Positions 27,298 through 35,529 of a DNA stretch of 64,000 nucleotides are shown one piece after another (the stretch's first letter is position 1; every line of letters begins with the position of its first letter). Made by a program: the position numbers and the translations under genes. The notes below the pieces were generated by a model. It was not told the origin of the DNA. It worked only from the letters and a program-made list of their open reading frames with translations, and did not search any database. Source of the DNA: Terricaulis sp. (GTDB lineage: Bacteria; Pseudomonadota; Alphaproteobacteria; Caulobacterales; Aquidulcibacteraceae). The stretch covers positions 186,001-250,000 of the forward strand of contig JANPZV010000008.1 in assembly GCA_024707365.1 (NCBI GenBank). Reading direction: 5' to 3'.

Positions 27298-27732
27298 ATG
27301 CCGCTGAAATTGTCTTTGCGCCCCGGCGAGAAATTCGTCGTGAACGGCGCCGTCGTCCAGAATGGCGATCGCCGCGCGGCCCTGGTGCTGCAGAATAAGG
27401 CCTCGGTGCTGCGTGAAAAGGACATCATGCAGCAGGAAGAAGCCGATACGCCGGCGAAACGGATCTATTTCCCCGTCATGCTCATGTATCTGGATGAGCA
27501 GGGCAAGGATCAGGCCTATACCGAGTTCGCCGCGCGGCTGGCTGAATTCATGGGCGCGGTGCGCGATCCGGCTGTGCTGTCCGAATGCATCGGCGTTTCC
27601 AAAGAAGTAATGGCTGGCGAATATTACCGAGCACTCATGCGTTGCAGGAAACTGATTTCCTACGAGGCCGAGCGTCTGGGGCTATCTGAGAATGTCGATC
27701 AAGGCGTACCAGCGCGCAGCCACGCAGGCTGA
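27298..27732 (+). CDS. flbT: Flagellin-translation repressor FlbT
   Basis: A 144-residue protein. MPLKLSLRPGEKFVVNGAVV then QNGDRRAALVLQNKASVLRE and DIMQQEEADTPAKRIYFPVM are hallmarks of FlbT. In Caulobacter it binds the 5' untranslated region of flagellin mRNA and triggers its decay until the hook is built. GGGAGGTGAGG precedes the ATG. It overlaps flaF by 41 bp, usual for this pair, and lies directly upstream of a flagellin gene, as in other Caulobacterales. Confidence 0.92.
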   Translation: MPLKLSLRPGEKFVVNGAVVQNGDRRAALVLQNKASVLREKDIMQQEEADTPAKRIYFPVMLMYLDEQGKDQAYTEFAARLAEFMGAVRDPAVLSECIGVSKEVMAGEYYRALMRCRKLISYEAERLGLSENVDQGVPARSHAG

Positions 27733-28038
27733 CTCCCCCGCGAGCTTGAATATCGCGCCTTCGGCCAAGTCACGGCCGGGCTCGTGCGCGCGAACGAAGA
27801 TCGCAAAATGCTCGGGCAGGTGGCCGAGGCGCTCGACGCCAACCGCCGGCTTTGGAGCGTGCTTTCCGCCGATTGCAGCGTGCCGGAAAATCAATTGCCG
27901 CTCGCGGTGCGCGGGCAGATCATCTCGCTGGCCATGTGGGTGGCGCGCTACTCCAGCCAAGTGCTGCGCGAGGGCGCCGATATCGAGCCGCTCATCGATG
28001 TGAACCGCACGATGATGGAAGGGCTCTCGGTGCGCTAG
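27692..28038 (+). CDS. flaF: Flagellar biosynthesis regulator FlaF (one frameshift)
   Basis: Repaired length ~115 residues. MSIKAYQRAATQADSP joins to RELEYRAFGQVTAGLVRANE after restoring one C in the run of five at 27734-27738; the rest, LWSVLSADCSVPENQLPLAV and IISLAMWVARYSSQVL, is characteristic of FlaF. FlaF is needed for flagellin secretion and balances FlbT in Caulobacter. It begins inside flbT. The break is in a homopolymer of a conserved gene, so it is likely a sequence error. Confidence 0.88.
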
Positions 28039-28182
28039 GCAAAAATTGCCGCGCGCCATTCATCATTCCGCTGACGGTTTATTAACCGCCGCTCCTTAAG
28101 AACATTGGCAACGCGACGTGTCTTCTCTTCAAAGCGGGGGGAGGTACGGGATTTTTATCCGCGTATGTTGGGCAAAACGCCC

Positions 28183-28201
28183 CCTGGCCAAAACGGCCAG
28201 G
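28183..28201 (+). promoter_or_regulatory. Stem-loop in the flagellin mRNA leader
   Basis: CCTGGCC, loop AAAAC, GGCCAGG forms a perfect 7-bp hairpin about 27 bases before the flagellin start codon at 28228. It lies in a 190-bp leader between flaF and the flagellin gene. In Caulobacter FlbT acts on such flagellin leaders, so this hairpin is a candidate FlbT target; the link is inference from position. Confidence 0.5.
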
Positions 28202-28227
28202 CAACATCGTCCAGAAGGACTACATCG

Positions 28228-29497
28228 ATGGTTAGCGTCAACACGAACTATGGCGCGCTTGTCGCGCTGCAATCTCTGAACGCCACGGGCCGCGAGCTCT
28301 CGGACGTTCAAAACCGCATCAACACCGGCCTCAAAGTCAACAACGCCAAGGATAACGGCGCTGTGTTCGCGATCGCTGAAGGCCAGCGCGCGCGCGTGGC
28401 CTCGCTCGGCGCGGTGATGGACGGCATCGACCGCGCCACCTCGGTGATCGATGTGGGCCTCTCGGCCGGCGAAGCCATTGGCGACATTCTCAAGCAGCTC
28501 AAGGAAAAGTCGGTCGCCGCGCAAGCCAACGACCTTTCGGCTGACCAGCGCGCCGCGCTGCAGGCTGACTTCAACGCGCTGCGCAACCAGATCGACCAGA
28601 TCGCCAACGCCGCGACGTTCAACGGCTCCAACCTCGTCAACGGCACGAACCTCTCGGGCGGCTCGAACGCGTTCTCGGTGCTGACGACGGATGCTTCTGC
28701 TTCCGGCGGCGGCCGCTATGTGATGGAAGGCGGCGCGATGGCTGACGGCTTCGGCCCCGCCTCGATCCACGCCAACCTGGAAGACGCCACCGATGGCCTC
28801 GATTTCAGCGCCGGCGCTGAGCTGCGCTTCTCGATCACCACCGGCAACGTCACCGAGACGATGACGGTCGCGCTCGCCTCCGGCGACTTCGATCGCCGAT
28901 TTCATCGAGTCGGTGTCCTCGCAATCGAACGGCCGCGTCACGGCCTCGTTCGACGCTGAAACCGGCGCGATCTCGCTGCACTCGAACGAAGCGTTTGAGG
29001 TCGGCTATTATGTCGACAACGGCGGCGTCTTTGAGCTGACCGACGACACCGGCATCTTCGGCTCGGGCGACGGCACCGCGCTGACGGCGATGACCCAATC
29101 GGTTGCGCCGGCCACGACCACGAACGTGTTGGCGGTTGAAGGCTTCAACTTCACGCTCGGCGCCCCTGGCCAAGCGCTGGCGGATCTGACCGCCTCGCTC
29201 GATATCTCGACCGCTGACGGCGGCGCCGCCGCTTCGGAAGCGATCGACGCCGCGCTCGTCAACCTCAACCGCGACATGGCCACGATGGGCGCGCAAGCGA
29301 AAGCCCTGGAAGTCCAGAAGGTCTTCCTCGGCAAGCTGAGCGATTCCATCGAAGCCGGCATCGGCAACTTGGTTGACGCTGACCTCGCGAAAGAATCGGC
29401 CCGCCTGCAAGCGCTGCAAGTGAAGCAGCAGCTGGGCGCTCAAGCGCTTTCGATCGCCAACTCGGCGCCGTCGATCGTGCTGTCGTTCTTCCGCTAA
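28228..29497 (+). CDS. Flagellin (one frameshift)
   Basis: Repaired length ~422 residues. The start is MVSVNTNYGALVALQSLNAT; an upstream in-frame extension reads non-flagellin sequence and is rejected. The N-terminal D0/D1 domains (ELSDVQNRINTGLKVNNAKD, FAIAEGQRARVASL) and C-terminal D1/D0 (KVFLGKLSDSIEAGIGNLVD, ending SIANSAPSIVLSFFR) are intact. One extra T at 28888 in GACTTCGATCG separates VALASGD from SIADFIESVSSQSNGRV. It is the main filament subunit candidate in this window and is placed under FlbT/FlaF control by its neighbours. Confidence 0.92.
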
Positions 29498-29512
29498 AGG
29501 AGAAACGGAAAA

Positions 29513-29538
29513 GGCGGGGAGCAAGATCGCTCCCCGCC
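29513..29538. terminator. GC-rich hairpin after the flagellin gene
   Basis: GGCGGGGAGC, loop AAGATC, GCTCCCCGCC is a perfect 10-bp stem 15 bp after the flagellin stop. It is not followed by a T-run (GATTTCG), so it may stabilise the flagellin mRNA 3' end or weakly terminate before flaG. Confidence 0.55.
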
Positions 29539-29558
29539 GATTTCGCTGAGCGTGAGCC

Positions 29559-29864
29559 ATGGAGTCCATCGCCCCCCCGAAAGCGGCGCCGGAACTTAAG
29601 CCGCTCCAAGCGTCCGCCCCAGCCCAGGCCGCAGAGGCCGAAGCTGCGCGCGAGAGCGCGAAAGCCGAAGCCGCCGCGCGCGGCCCGCAGCCGCGCGACC
29701 TGACGCCGGCCAAACTGAATGTCAGCCTCGATGAAAACGCCCAGCGTTTCGTCCAGACCTTGACCGATCCCCACACCGATGAAACGGTGCTGCGCTATCC
29801 CAGCGAAACGCAGCTCGCTTATTCACGCGCCGTCGTCGCTTATCTGCGCGCGCAGAGTCTCTAA
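29559..29864 (+). CDS. flaG: FlaG-family flagellar protein
   Basis: A 101-residue protein. The N-terminal 50 residues are Ala/Glu/Pro-rich and low complexity (EAEAARESAKAEAAARGPQP). The C-terminal half LNVSLDENAQRFVQTLTDPH, then TDETVLRYPSETQLAYSRAV, is the FlaG domain. FlaG proteins modulate filament length in polarly flagellated bacteria. The gene follows flagellin by 60 bp and precedes the short flagellin-like gene, supporting a filament role. Confidence 0.8.
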   Translation: MESIAPPKAAPELKPLQASAPAQAAEAEAARESAKAEAAARGPQPRDLTPAKLNVSLDENAQRFVQTLTDPHTDETVLRYPSETQLAYSRAVVAYLRAQSL

Positions 29865-29901
29865 ACAGAATGTAAATTTTATCGTTTCGGCGGCGTTAGT
29901 G

Positions 29902-29917
29902 TTAACGCTTCCTTAAC
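29902..29917. promoter_or_regulatory. CtrA-type box
   Basis: TTAACGCTTCCTTAAC matches the Caulobacter CtrA consensus TTAA-N7-TTAAC without mismatch. It lies 79-94 bp upstream of the short flagellin-like gene at 29996. CtrA is the cell-cycle master regulator that activates early flagellar and other genes. No other perfect match was noticed in the window's promoter regions. Confidence 0.65.
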
Positions 29918-29995
29918 CATTGTGTCTCAATTCCTAAAGCGCACAGAACAGCGCCGCGCGGTCGATCTCGCGCGCGATCCGGAAGGAGCGGCTCA

Positions 29996-30733
29996 ATGGT
30001 TTCCAGCATCGCACCCGGCGCAGCCGGTTCGCTCAGCGCAGATCCGCGCCTCAACAACGCGCGCAACCCGCTCACTCAGGCGCAAGCCAATCAGCAGGAT
30101 GCGGCGAAGGCCGATCGGGTCGATGTCGGCGGCGCGGCGGCTTGGGCTTCGGCGCGGCAGAGCGTGCGCGAGGGGCTCGGCCAAGTGCATCAGGCGCTCG
30201 CCGCCGGGCATGAAGCCCAATCCATGCTGGCGCAGGCGCAAGCCTTGGCGCGCAATGGCGGCGCGCAGGCTGATCTTGATGCGTTGCTGCAAAACTATCA
30301 GCAGCGGCTTGACGCCATCCTCGGCCAAAACGGCGGCGTCGCGGCAGGCGAGGCCATCGCCATCAACGCCGAGCCGGGCGCGGCGCCGCTCGCCGTGCAA
30401 GGCGCGGACATGCGCCTCAAGCAAAACCCGCAAGAGGGCGATGTTCTGCAAATCGCGGCGGACGCCAGGATCGATGACGCATCGCTCAATCAGGCGCTGC
30501 AACGCTCATTCGAGAAGCTGCAATCGGCGATGGATGCGCTGTTTGCGTCGGCGCGCGCGCTTGAAGCGCACCAGGGTTTCCTCGGCGCGGCCGAACTCGC
30601 CAATGCGGCCAACATTGATCTTGATGCGGAAGGCGCGCGCCTGCTGGCGCTCAATGTCAGCCAGAGCCTCGCCGGCGGCGGCTCGATCGCCAATGCCGAA
30701 CCGCAGGCGGTGCTTTCGCTGTTTAAGGCCTAA
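29996..30733 (+). CDS. Short flagellin-like protein
   Basis: A 245-residue protein. Its C-terminus NIDLDAEGARLLALNVSQSL followed by SIANAEPQAVLSLFKA parallels the flagellin C-terminal D0 helix (SARLQALQVKQQLG, SIANSAPSIVLSFFR). A central helix ARQSVREGLGQVHQALAAGH and ADLDALLQNYQQRLDAILGQ correspond to flagellin D1. The usual flagellin N-terminal D0 helix is not recognisable; the start MVSSIAPGAAGSLSADPRLN is different. It is about 180 residues shorter than the neighbouring flagellin, lacking outer domains. It may be a minor filament, junction or secreted regulatory subunit. A CtrA box lies upstream. Confidence 0.7.
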   Translation: MVSSIAPGAAGSLSADPRLNNARNPLTQAQANQQDAAKADRVDVGGAAAWASARQSVREGLGQVHQALAAGHEAQSMLAQAQALARNGGAQADLDALLQNYQQRLDAILGQNGGVAAGEAIAINAEPGAAPLAVQGADMRLKQNPQEGDVLQIAADARIDDASLNQALQRSFEKLQSAMDALFASARALEAHQGFLGAAELANAANIDLDAEGARLLALNVSQSLAGGGSIANAEPQAVLSLFKA

Positions 30734-30736
30734 GCC

Positions 30737-32035
30737 TTACAGCGGCCGCCAGGTGCTGCTGGAAATATCGACAAGATCGCCGCCCGCCGCCGCGTAGTGC
30801 TCATCTTCGTTCCAGCGCGCCCAAAGCCGCTGGCCGAGGCGATAGGCCATCCAGCCCAGCATCGTGAGCAGCCCGAGCAAGGCGAGCACCGCCGCCGCCA
30901 GCGCGCCCGCGAGATCGCGCGTCACCGTGAGCTCGCCGCGCGCCGCTTTCAGCAATTCGCCGTCGCGCGGCAAGCGTTTGGCCGCCGCCGCCGCGCGATC
31001 GCCCGCCGATTGCGCCAGCAGCCGAAGGCGCGGCAGATCGGCGGTGGTCTGCGCGTGCGAGAGCAGCGAGACGGCCGCGCCGACTGAGGTTGCGTCGGCG
31101 ATCTCGCCGATCTGGGCCAGCAGGCTGGCAAAGGCCGTCGCCTCATCGGGGGAGAGCGCTTCGCGGAACGCCGCGGATGCATTGGCGTATGCGCCCGCAT
31201 CGCCCGCGCCTGCGCCCGCGATCGCCGCGGCGCGGAAATCGGACATCGGCAACAGCCCGGCGACGGCGGAACTGATTTCTGTCTCCAGCGTCAGCGGATA
31301 ATCATCGCGCCGGCTGGCCATCAGCAGGGCCGCGGCCCCGCGCGACATTTGCGGCGTGAACTCGCCTGCGAGGTTGAGGCCAAAGCCTGTCAGCACAAAT
31401 TGCAGCGCGTTGCTTTCAGGCGCGCCGAGCATGGCGCGCGCCAGCAATTCAAAATCGCGCTGATCGCCGATCAGCATGGCGGCGTTCGCGCGCTCAGTGG
31501 AGCCGCTTGCCGCGCGCCGCGCCAGCAGCGGCACGGTGGCGATGTAGCGCGCGCGCGTGCCGGGCGTGAGATAATCGAGCGCCGATTCCTCAAGCCTGGC
31601 GTCGGTCGCGCCCGCGCCGCCGGCGTCGCGCCGGATTTGCGCGCCCGCGCGCCCAGGCAGCATGCCCGGCGCGGAAAGCAAGATGCCGCGCGCGGCGCTG
31701 ACATCGCCCGCCATCAGCTCCATGGCGACAAGGTCATCCCAGCGGGAGGTGCGGTCAAATTCCAAAGGGATGAGCTGGGCGTTGAGCCGCTCGACCCGGC
31801 TCGCCACCGCACGCGCGCCAGCGTCTGAATATTCGTAGGCGTAAAGGTGATCGCGCCCGATCACGATAATCGCCATCGCCGCCGCCACCGGCAGCAAAAA
31901 CAGGCACAGATTAAACGCAAACGCCGTCATCACGCCCACGGGCGCGGGCTCGCCTTGTGTGCGAGCGCGAACAGGGCGCCATGCGCGGGTGGGCTTCGCG
32001 TGCTTCAATCTCTCCCCCGGAACAGGCCGATACAA
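30737..32035 (-). CDS. Two-helix membrane protein of unknown function within the flagellar block
   Basis: A 432-residue protein. A membrane helix FNLCLFLLPVAAAMAIIVIG lies near 41-60, a large Ala-rich helical domain follows (ALQFVLTGFGLNLAGEF, ADLPRLRLLAQSAGDRAAAA), and a second helix AALAAAVLALLGLLTMLGWMAY is near 385. The start is uncertain: a TTG gives 35 extra basic residues; an ATG at 31930 begins MTAFAFNLCLFL. No known flagellar family is recognised. It lies between the short flagellin-like gene (convergent, 4 bp apart) and flbY. Confidence 0.6.
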   Translation of the reverse strand: MYRPVPGERLKHAKPTRAWRPVRARTQGEPAPVGVMTAFAFNLCLFLLPVAAAMAIIVIGRDHLYAYEYSDAGARAVASRVERLNAQLIPLEFDRTSRWDDLVAMELMAGDVSAARGILLSAPGMLPGRAGAQIRRDAGGAGATDARLEESALDYLTPGTRARYIATVPLLARRAASGSTERANAAMLIGDQRDFELLARAMLGAPESNALQFVLTGFGLNLAGEFTPQMSRGAAALLMASRRDDYPLTLETEISSAVAGLLPMSDFRAAAIAGAGAGDAGAYANASAAFREALSPDEATAFASLLAQIGEIADATSVGAAVSLLSHAQTTADLPRLRLLAQSAGDRAAAAAKRLPRDGELLKAARGELTVTRDLAGALAAAVLALLGLLTMLGWMAYRLGQRLWARWNEDEHYAAAGGDLVDISSSTWRPL

Positions 32036-32120
32036 AAACGGCGCCGCGCGCGTGGGGGCAAGATGAATTACAGGAAAGGCGAATTCATCGCGTCACGAGG
32101 GCTGAATCGCGGCCTTATGC

Positions 32121-32570
32121 TTAAGCGCGGCGATCAAGCACGGCCGGGCGCGGCCCGCTGGGCGCTGCAAGCCCGCCGCTTGCGCCATATTGCGCCTCGC
32201 CGCCGCGAATGCGGGCGATCTCTTCGGCCATCGCCTGCACCATGCCCTCGGTGATCATTTTTACCGCAGAGAGCGCGATTTCGTGTTCTGCGAGCATATC
32301 CTGCAATCGGGCCGTGTGCTGACGCAGCTTTGTCATCAGCATCGGCGCGGCCGAGGCGATCAGGGTTTTGTCATCCTTGATGCGCGCAAGCTCGAGCCGA
32401 TAGGCGTTCGCCATCCGCTGCTTTTCTTCCGCCTCCGCGCCATCGAGCGGGGGCTCGCGCGCATCGATGCGGCGGGTTTCTTCCACCACGAGCGCGGTGA
32501 GGCGCTCTGTCAGCAGCAGCAATTGCTCAACGCGATCGTTCGCGTCGTCAGCGATCAGCGCCATCGCCAT
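32121..32570 (-). CDS. flbY: FlbY-like flagellar assembly protein
   Basis: A 149-residue helical protein. ADDANDRVEQLLLLTERLTA begins a long coil, followed by RMANAYRLELARIKDDKTLI and MLAEHEIALSAVKMITEGMV. Length, helix content and position directly after flgI and cheL match Caulobacter flbY, a flagellar gene resembling FlgN-type chaperones. It overlaps cheL by 23 bp, so the three are translationally coupled. The C-terminal ~20 residues (ASGGLAAPSGPRPAVLD) are flexible. Confidence 0.75.
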   Translation of the reverse strand: MAMALIADDANDRVEQLLLLTERLTALVVEETRRIDAREPPLDGAEAEEKQRMANAYRLELARIKDDKTLIASAAPMLMTKLRQHTARLQDMLAEHEIALSAVKMITEGMVQAMAEEIARIRGGEAQYGASGGLAAPSGPRPAVLDRRA

Positions 32571-32889
32571 TCTCCTGACTGGGTTGGGCGTCCGCGCGCA
32601 TGCGGTTCAATTCGGCGATGATGTAATCGGCCACGCCCACGCCGCCGGCTTGCGCGATCGATTGGGCGTAGCGCTCGACCAGCATGGGGCGGAACATGCG
32701 CTCGCCCATGCCGCCGCCGCCAAGGCCCTCGGTGTCGAGCGCTTCAAACATTGGCGCGAGCATTTCGGCCAGGAACATCGACTCAAACTCGCGCGCAACG
32801 CGCAGGATTTCCGCGTCGGTCGTATCAGCAGCGGCGCGCGCTGTGGGCAGGGGCGCGCCTTGCAGCGGAATGAAAGCGGCGCTGTCCAT
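32548..32889 (-). CDS. cheL: Rod-binding protein, FlgJ N-terminal type (CheL)
   Basis: A 113-residue protein containing only the rod-binding domain: EILRVAREFESMFLAEMLAP near 29-48, then FEALDTEGLGGGGMGERMFR and LVERYAQSIAQAGGVGVADY. It lacks the muramidase domain of enterobacterial FlgJ, like Caulobacter CheL. Its start overlaps the flgI stop (ATGTGATG arrangement), a GTG three bases earlier being an alternative. It would help assemble the rod through the peptidoglycan. Confidence 0.85.
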   Translation of the reverse strand: MDSAAFIPLQGAPLPTARAAADTTDAEILRVAREFESMFLAEMLAPMFEALDTEGLGGGGMGERMFRPMLVERYAQSIAQAGGVGVADYIIAELNRMRADAQPSQENGDGADR

Positions 32890-34025
32890 CACATCACTTC
32901 GATTTCGGCTTGGATCGCGCCGGCGGCTTTCAGCGCTTGCAAGATGGCGATCATGTCGCGCGGAGAAACGCCAAGCGCGTTGAGCCCGTTGACCAATTGG
33001 CGCAGCGGCACCCCGCCCGGCACCATAACGAGCCCGCCTTCCTCCTCCTCGACATTGATGCCCGTGGAAGGGACGACAACAGTTTCACCGCGCGAGAAGG
33101 GCGCTGGCTGAGAGACGAACGGATCTTCCTGCACCGAGATGGTGAGATTGCCTTGCGCGATCGCCACGGTGGAGACGCGCACGTTCTCGCCCATCACCAC
33201 GATGCCCGAGCTTTCATCGATCACGATGCGCGCCGGGGAATCGACCTCGACCTCAAGGTTTTCGATGCGGCCCACCAGCGCCACCATGTCGCCGGCAAAT
33301 TCCTGCGGGCGGCGCAAGGCCACCGTGCCGGGATTGACCGCGCGCGCAGCTTCCGCGCCGACGCTGGCGTTGATCACGGCGGCGACGCGCTGCGCGGTGG
33401 TGAAATCGGGATTGCGCAGCGCCAGGCGGATTTCCGGCTGGCCGGCGAAATCAAACGGAATCTCGCGCTCCACCAGCGCGCCCGAAGCGATGCGCCCGGC
33501 CGTGGGCACCCCGCGCGTGACCGATGAGCCCGATTGCCCGCTCGCAGCGAAGCCGCCGATCGCCAGCGGCCCTTGCGCCACGGCGTAAATCTGCTGATCC
33601 GCGCCCATCAAGGGCGTCACCAGCAATTGCCCGCCCGCCAGGCTGCGCGCATCGCCCAGCGCCGAAACCGTGACGTCAATGCGCGAGCCTTGGCTGGCGA
33701 AGGGCGGCAGGTTCGCCGTCACCATCACGGCGGCCACGTTGCGGGTGTTGAGATTGCCGGCTGCGGCGTTGACGCCGAGCCGCTCCAGCATGGCGGTCAG
33801 GCTTTGGCGGGTGAAGGGGGAGTTGCGCAAGCTGTCGCCGGTGCCGGCGAGGCCCACCACGAGCCCATAGCCGACCAATTGGTTTTCCCGCACGCCCTCG
33901 AAATCGGCCACATCCTTGATGCGCGGCGCCGCCCAGGCGCTGGGGGCCGCAAAGGGCGCGGTGACGGCCGCGACCGAAGCGACGGCGGTAAGGGCCGCGC
34001 GGGCCGCACGGATTGCGATCTTCAT
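32889..34025 (-). CDS. flgI: Flagellar P-ring protein FlgI
   Basis: A 378-residue periplasmic protein with signal peptide RAALTAVASVAAVTAPFAAP. Family hallmarks follow the cleavage site: RIKDVADFEGVRENQLVGYG then LVVGLAGTGDSLRNSPFTRQ, ENVRVSTVAIAQGNLTISVQ, and the C-terminal LVNGLNALGVSPRDMIAILQ ALKAAGAIQAEIEVM. It forms the ring around the rod in the peptidoglycan layer. It is the first gene of flgI-cheL-flbY and divergent from fliX, the arrangement known in Caulobacter. Confidence 0.96.
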   Translation of the reverse strand: MKIAIRAARAALTAVASVAAVTAPFAAPSAWAAPRIKDVADFEGVRENQLVGYGLVVGLAGTGDSLRNSPFTRQSLTAMLERLGVNAAAGNLNTRNVAAVMVTANLPPFASQGSRIDVTVSALGDARSLAGGQLLVTPLMGADQQIYAVAQGPLAIGGFAASGQSGSSVTRGVPTAGRIASGALVEREIPFDFAGQPEIRLALRNPDFTTAQRVAAVINASVGAEAARAVNPGTVALRRPQEFAGDMVALVGRIENLEVEVDSPARIVIDESSGIVVMGENVRVSTVAIAQGNLTISVQEDPFVSQPAPFSRGETVVVPSTGINVEEEEGGLVMVPGGVPLRQLVNGLNALGVSPRDMIAILQALKAAGAIQAEIEVM

Positions 34026-34117
34026 GGCCCCGATACGCGACTGGTTTGGTTAATGAGCCGTCAAAAGTCAGTGATCGTTAATCAGTCGGAAACAGGCGCA
34101 GCCAATTGTCCGGCGCC

Positions 34118-34525
34118 ATGAAGATTGAAAGCGGCCGTCCGGTGACCTCAGCGTCTGGCGCAAAGCGCGCGGGCGGGGCCGCCGCCCCAGGCTTCGCGCC
34201 GGCGATGGACGCGCCCCAGCGCGCCGCCGCAACGGCTGCAACCCAGGCGCTCACCCCGCTCGATGCGCTGCTGGCCCTGCAGGGGGTGGACGATCCGGCC
34301 GCCCGCCGGGCCCGGCAGGCGCGCCGGGGCCAAGCGGCGCTGGATGCGCTGGAGGAATTGGAGGCGGGCCTCTTGCTGGGGCGCGCGCCGGGCGCGCTCA
34401 AGGGCCAACTTGAGGCGTTGCGCCGCGAGGCCGAGGCCACCGGCGAGCCCGAGCTGGACGCCGTGCTGCTCGAGATCGACATCCGCGTGGCGGTGGAGCT
34501 GGCCAAGCTGGAGCGGGCCCGGTAA
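34118..34525 (+). CDS. fliX: Flagellar assembly regulator FliX
   Basis: A 135-residue protein starting MKIESGRPVTSASGAKRAGG. The conserved C-terminal part LDALEELEAGLLLGRAPGAL then ELDAVLLEIDIRVAVELAKL is typical of FliX, which links class II flagellar assembly to activation of sigma-54-dependent genes through FlbD in Caulobacter. Position divergent to flgI supports the call; 92 bp separate the starts. No flbD is in this window. Confidence 0.88.
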   Translation: MKIESGRPVTSASGAKRAGGAAAPGFAPAMDAPQRAAATAATQALTPLDALLALQGVDDPAARRARQARRGQAALDALEELEAGLLLGRAPGALKGQLEALRREAEATGEPELDAVLLEIDIRVAVELAKLERAR

Positions 34526-34657
34526 CCACAATGACACTTAAGTGACGGATTTTACGCGATCTTTGCGACAGGCTTGGTGCCGTCCTTGCGCATGGACGAG
34601 GCCGAAGCGGAACGCTATAGAGGCGGCGTTTCGGCGAGGGCGGCCGGGAGACTGACC

Positions 34658-35071
34658 ATGGGTTCGACCACGAAAGAGTATCGTCCCAGCGAAAAAGAGC
34701 CGTTCATGAATGAGCGGCAGCGCGAGTATTTCAAGCGTAAGCTCGAAGCCTGGAAGGAAGAGATCCTAGAGGAGAGCCGCTCCACCATCGCCTCTCTCCA
34801 GCAGGATACAGTCGCGGAAGCTGATCTCGCTGATCGCGCCACCACGGAAACCGATCGCACGCTGGAGCTGCGCACGCGCGATCGCCAGCGCAAGCTGATC
34901 TCCAAGATCGATGAAGCGCTGCGCCGCATCGAAGACGGCTCATACGGCTATTGCGAAGAAACCGGCGAGCCGATCGCGCTCTCGCGCCTTGAAGCGCGCC
35001 CGATCGCGACGCTTTCGCTGGAAGCGCAAGAGCGGCACGAGCGCCGCGAGCGGGTGCACCGCGACGATTGA
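34658..35071 (+). CDS. dksA: DksA-type RNA polymerase-binding protein
   Basis: A 137-residue protein. The coiled-coil NERQREYFKRKLEAWKEEIL with the DxxDR-like ADLADRATTETDRTLELRTR tip and the globular end YGYCEETGEPIALSRLEARP identify DksA, which with ppGpp redirects RNA polymerase. Only one of the four zinc cysteines remains (CEET where E. coli has CxxC, and no second pair), the state common in alphaproteobacteria. I start at MGSTTKEYRPSEKEPFM; an in-frame start at 34574 would add an unusual stretch. Confidence 0.92.
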   Translation: MGSTTKEYRPSEKEPFMNERQREYFKRKLEAWKEEILEESRSTIASLQQDTVAEADLADRATTETDRTLELRTRDRQRKLISKIDEALRRIEDGSYGYCEETGEPIALSRLEARPIATLSLEAQERHERRERVHRDD

Positions 35072-35170
35072 ACGAGAGCGGAGCCGCAAGTTCCATTTTT
35101 GTGGCGCGCTTTACGTATGCGTTCGCGGCGTTAAGATTGCTGCCTCCTATTTTTCATTGAGGTGTGTGGT

Positions 35171-35512
35171 ATGCGGCTTATTGCTTTGATTGCGAGCGGG
35201 GCTTTGTTGTTGGCCGCGCCGGCCTTTGCGCAAACAGCGCCCGCCGCTGAAGAAGCGCCGGCCGCCGCAGCGCCCGCGCCCGCGCCGACGCCTGACGCCG
35301 CCACGCCGGCCCCCGAAGCTGACGCCGACCCCGTGGTGTGCCGCGAGGTGCAGCGCGTTGGCAGCCGCCTGCGCAGCCAGCGCGATCGCTATTGCGCGCG
35401 CCAATCGGTGTGGGATGGCGAAGATGCCGACACGCGCGAGCGTTTTGGCCGCGTGAACGCCGGCCAATCGATCGCATCGCCAACCGGCGCGCGCGGCGGC
35501 GGTCTGGAATAA
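35171..35512 (+). CDS. Small secreted protein with Ala/Pro-rich linker
   Basis: A 113-residue protein. MRLIALIASGALLLAAPAFA is a signal peptide, followed by a 30-residue Ala/Pro linker (AAPAPAPTPDAATPAPEADA) and a short conserved core DPVVCREVQRVGSRLRSQRD, RYCARQSVWDGEDADTRERF. The two Cys residues likely form a disulfide. Similar small proteins occur across alphaproteobacteria without known function. Confidence 0.7.
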   Translation: MRLIALIASGALLLAAPAFAQTAPAAEEAPAAAAPAPAPTPDAATPAPEADADPVVCREVQRVGSRLRSQRDRYCARQSVWDGEDADTRERFGRVNAGQSIASPTGARGGGLE

Positions 35513-35529
35513 AGCTGCGGGGGCGTGCG

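Noticed and set aside
27692..27732. flbT-flaF overlap as another sequence error
   Set aside because: Both proteins have normal lengths and conserved ends; overlap is usual for this pair.
28095..28120. Sigma-54 promoter for the flagellin gene
   Set aside because: TTGGCAACG is present but the GC of the -12 element is missing at the right distance.
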